Assembly: GCA_024681775.1 (NCBI GenBank)
Contig: JAILAF010000031.1
Span: 1-64,000 of the forward strand
Direction of reading: 5' to 3'
Length of the DNA: 64,000 nucleotides
Origin: Lachnospiraceae bacterium
Lineage (GTDB): Bacteria > Bacillota > Clostridia > Lachnospirales > Lachnospiraceae
Of this stretch, positions 63,425-64,000 are shown piece by piece. The notes beneath the pieces are model-generated. The model saw only the letters and a list, made by a program, of their open reading frames with translations, was not told the origin of the DNA and ran no database searches. A program made the translations under genes and the position numbers. Positions within the stretch are counted from its first letter, which is position 1. Each line of letters begins with the position of its first letter.

Positions 63425-64000
63425 ATGAAATATCTGGTAACGGGCGTGGCCGGGCAACTGGGCCATGACCTGATGAATGAATTGCACAAGCGTGGGATCG
63501 AAGCCGTGGGCAGCGACCTGGCGCCGGAATATGCCGGTGTCCGTGACGGGAGCCCCGCGGCGGACATGCCCTATGTTTCCATGGATATCACCGATCGGGA
63601 CAGGGTGCTGGAGGTCATCGAAAGCGTCCGCCCGGACGGGGTCCTGCACTGCGCCGCCTGGACTGCGGTGGATGCTGCGGAGGACGAGGATAAACGGGAA
63701 AAGGTCGCAGCCATCAATGCCTGCGGTACGCAGAATATCGCGGACGCATGCAAAGAGGCGGGCTGCAAGATGCTCTACCTGAGCACCGATTACGTCTTTG
63801 ACGGCACCGGTGAAAAGCCCTGGGATCCGGACTGCAAGGATTACGCCCCCTTAAATGTCTACGGGCAGTCCAAGCTGGACGGAGAGCTGGCGGTGAGCGG
63901 CACGCTGGAGAAATATTTCATCGTCCGTATCGCCTGGGTCTTCGGCATCGGCGGCGGGAACTTCATCAAGACCATGCTGCGGCTGGGACAGACCCATTCG
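63425..64000 (+). CDS. rfbD: dTDP-4-dehydrorhamnose reductase-like, partial
   Basis: This is the N-terminal 192 residues of an SDR that reduces the 4-keto group of dTDP-6-deoxy-L-lyxo-4-hexulose to make dTDP-L-rhamnose. The NAD loop is YLVTGVAGQLGHDL, DGVLHCAAWTAVDAAEDE and LYLSTDYVFDGTGEKPWD are RmlD landmarks, and NVYGQSKLDGE supplies the YxxxK pair. A GGGAGG site precedes the ATG by 6 bases. The gene runs off the right edge. It lies directly after rpoC, an unusual neighbour. Confidence 0.9.
   Translation, partial: MKYLVTGVAGQLGHDLMNELHKRGIEAVGSDLAPEYAGVRDGSPAADMPYVSMDITDRDRVLEVIESVRPDGVLHCAAWTAVDAAEDEDKREKVAAINACGTQNIADACKEAGCKMLYLSTDYVFDGTGEKPWDPDCKDYAPLNVYGQSKLDGELAVSGTLEKYFIVRIAWVFGIGGGNFIKTMLRLGQTHS

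Overview
The window reads as a chromosomal segment of a motile Gram-positive Clostridia, most likely family Lachnospiraceae. This rests on the flagellin N-terminus, a DUF4250 protein, clostridial-type RpoB/RpoC, the rpmG-secE-nusG-rplK-rplA-rplJ-rplL-rpoB-rpoC order, and strong AGGAGG ribosome sites. No plasmid, phage, CRISPR, rRNA or tRNA signature was seen. Family placement is inferred from protein resemblance, not from a search.

Region 1 (1-6.5 kb): a short flagellin gene, then a convergent, tightly overlapped minus-strand operon for a nonulosonic acid: CMP-sugar synthetase, two Gfo/Idh/MocA oxidoreductases, hydrolysing 2-epimerase, NeuB-type synthase and a NeuD/PglD-type acetyltransferase. 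With a 4,6-dehydratase at 28.7 kb (LegB) and an aminotransferase at 40.8 kb (LegC), this makes a full legionaminic-acid-type pathway split into three blocks.

Region 2 (6.7-40.4 kb): an AT-richer flagellin-glycosylation island. It holds five CgeB/DUF3880-like glycosyltransferases, stand-alone GT2 enzymes, a GT8 enzyme, a zinc-site/methyltransferase/GT2 fusion, a PseA/WbuX-type amidotransferase, an SGNH-like protein, a decayed glycerophosphotransferase-like gene and an Rpn-family nuclease. In the middle (13.9-25.3 kb) is a co-directional cassette of small-molecule enzymes: DegT aminotransferase, asparagine synthetase, ATP-grasp ligase, MmgE/PrpD, aldo-keto reductase, phosphonopyruvate-decarboxylase-like enzyme, TIM-barrel protein, CitE-like lyase and a two-subunit fumarase-type dehydratase. 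It looks like a dedicated route to an unusual carboxylic or amino acid attached to a sugar, and I know of no described pathway with this set. It is the best candidate here for a new system.

Region 3 (40.7-51.4 kb): GC-richer core genes: legC, an HTH regulator, two hypothetical proteins, gpmI with a structured 5' region, a UDP-sugar pyrophosphorylase, galE with a hairpin-rich leader, a small alarmone synthetase, a membrane-anchored coiled-coil protein and a LysM-G5-M23 peptidase.

Region 4 (51.4-64 kb): the ribosomal protein/RNA polymerase cluster with three good sigma-A promoters, an L10 leader with attenuator, and repeated hairpin elements between genes. The window ends inside an rfbD-like gene.

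Working model (inference): regions 1 and 2 build CMP-legionaminic acid and further decorated sugars for the Ser-rich loop of the flagellin at the left edge. UDP-GlcNAc and UDP-hexose may be supplied by the 45.5 kb pyrophosphorylase and galE. No Maf-type flagellin nonulosonate transferase is visible.
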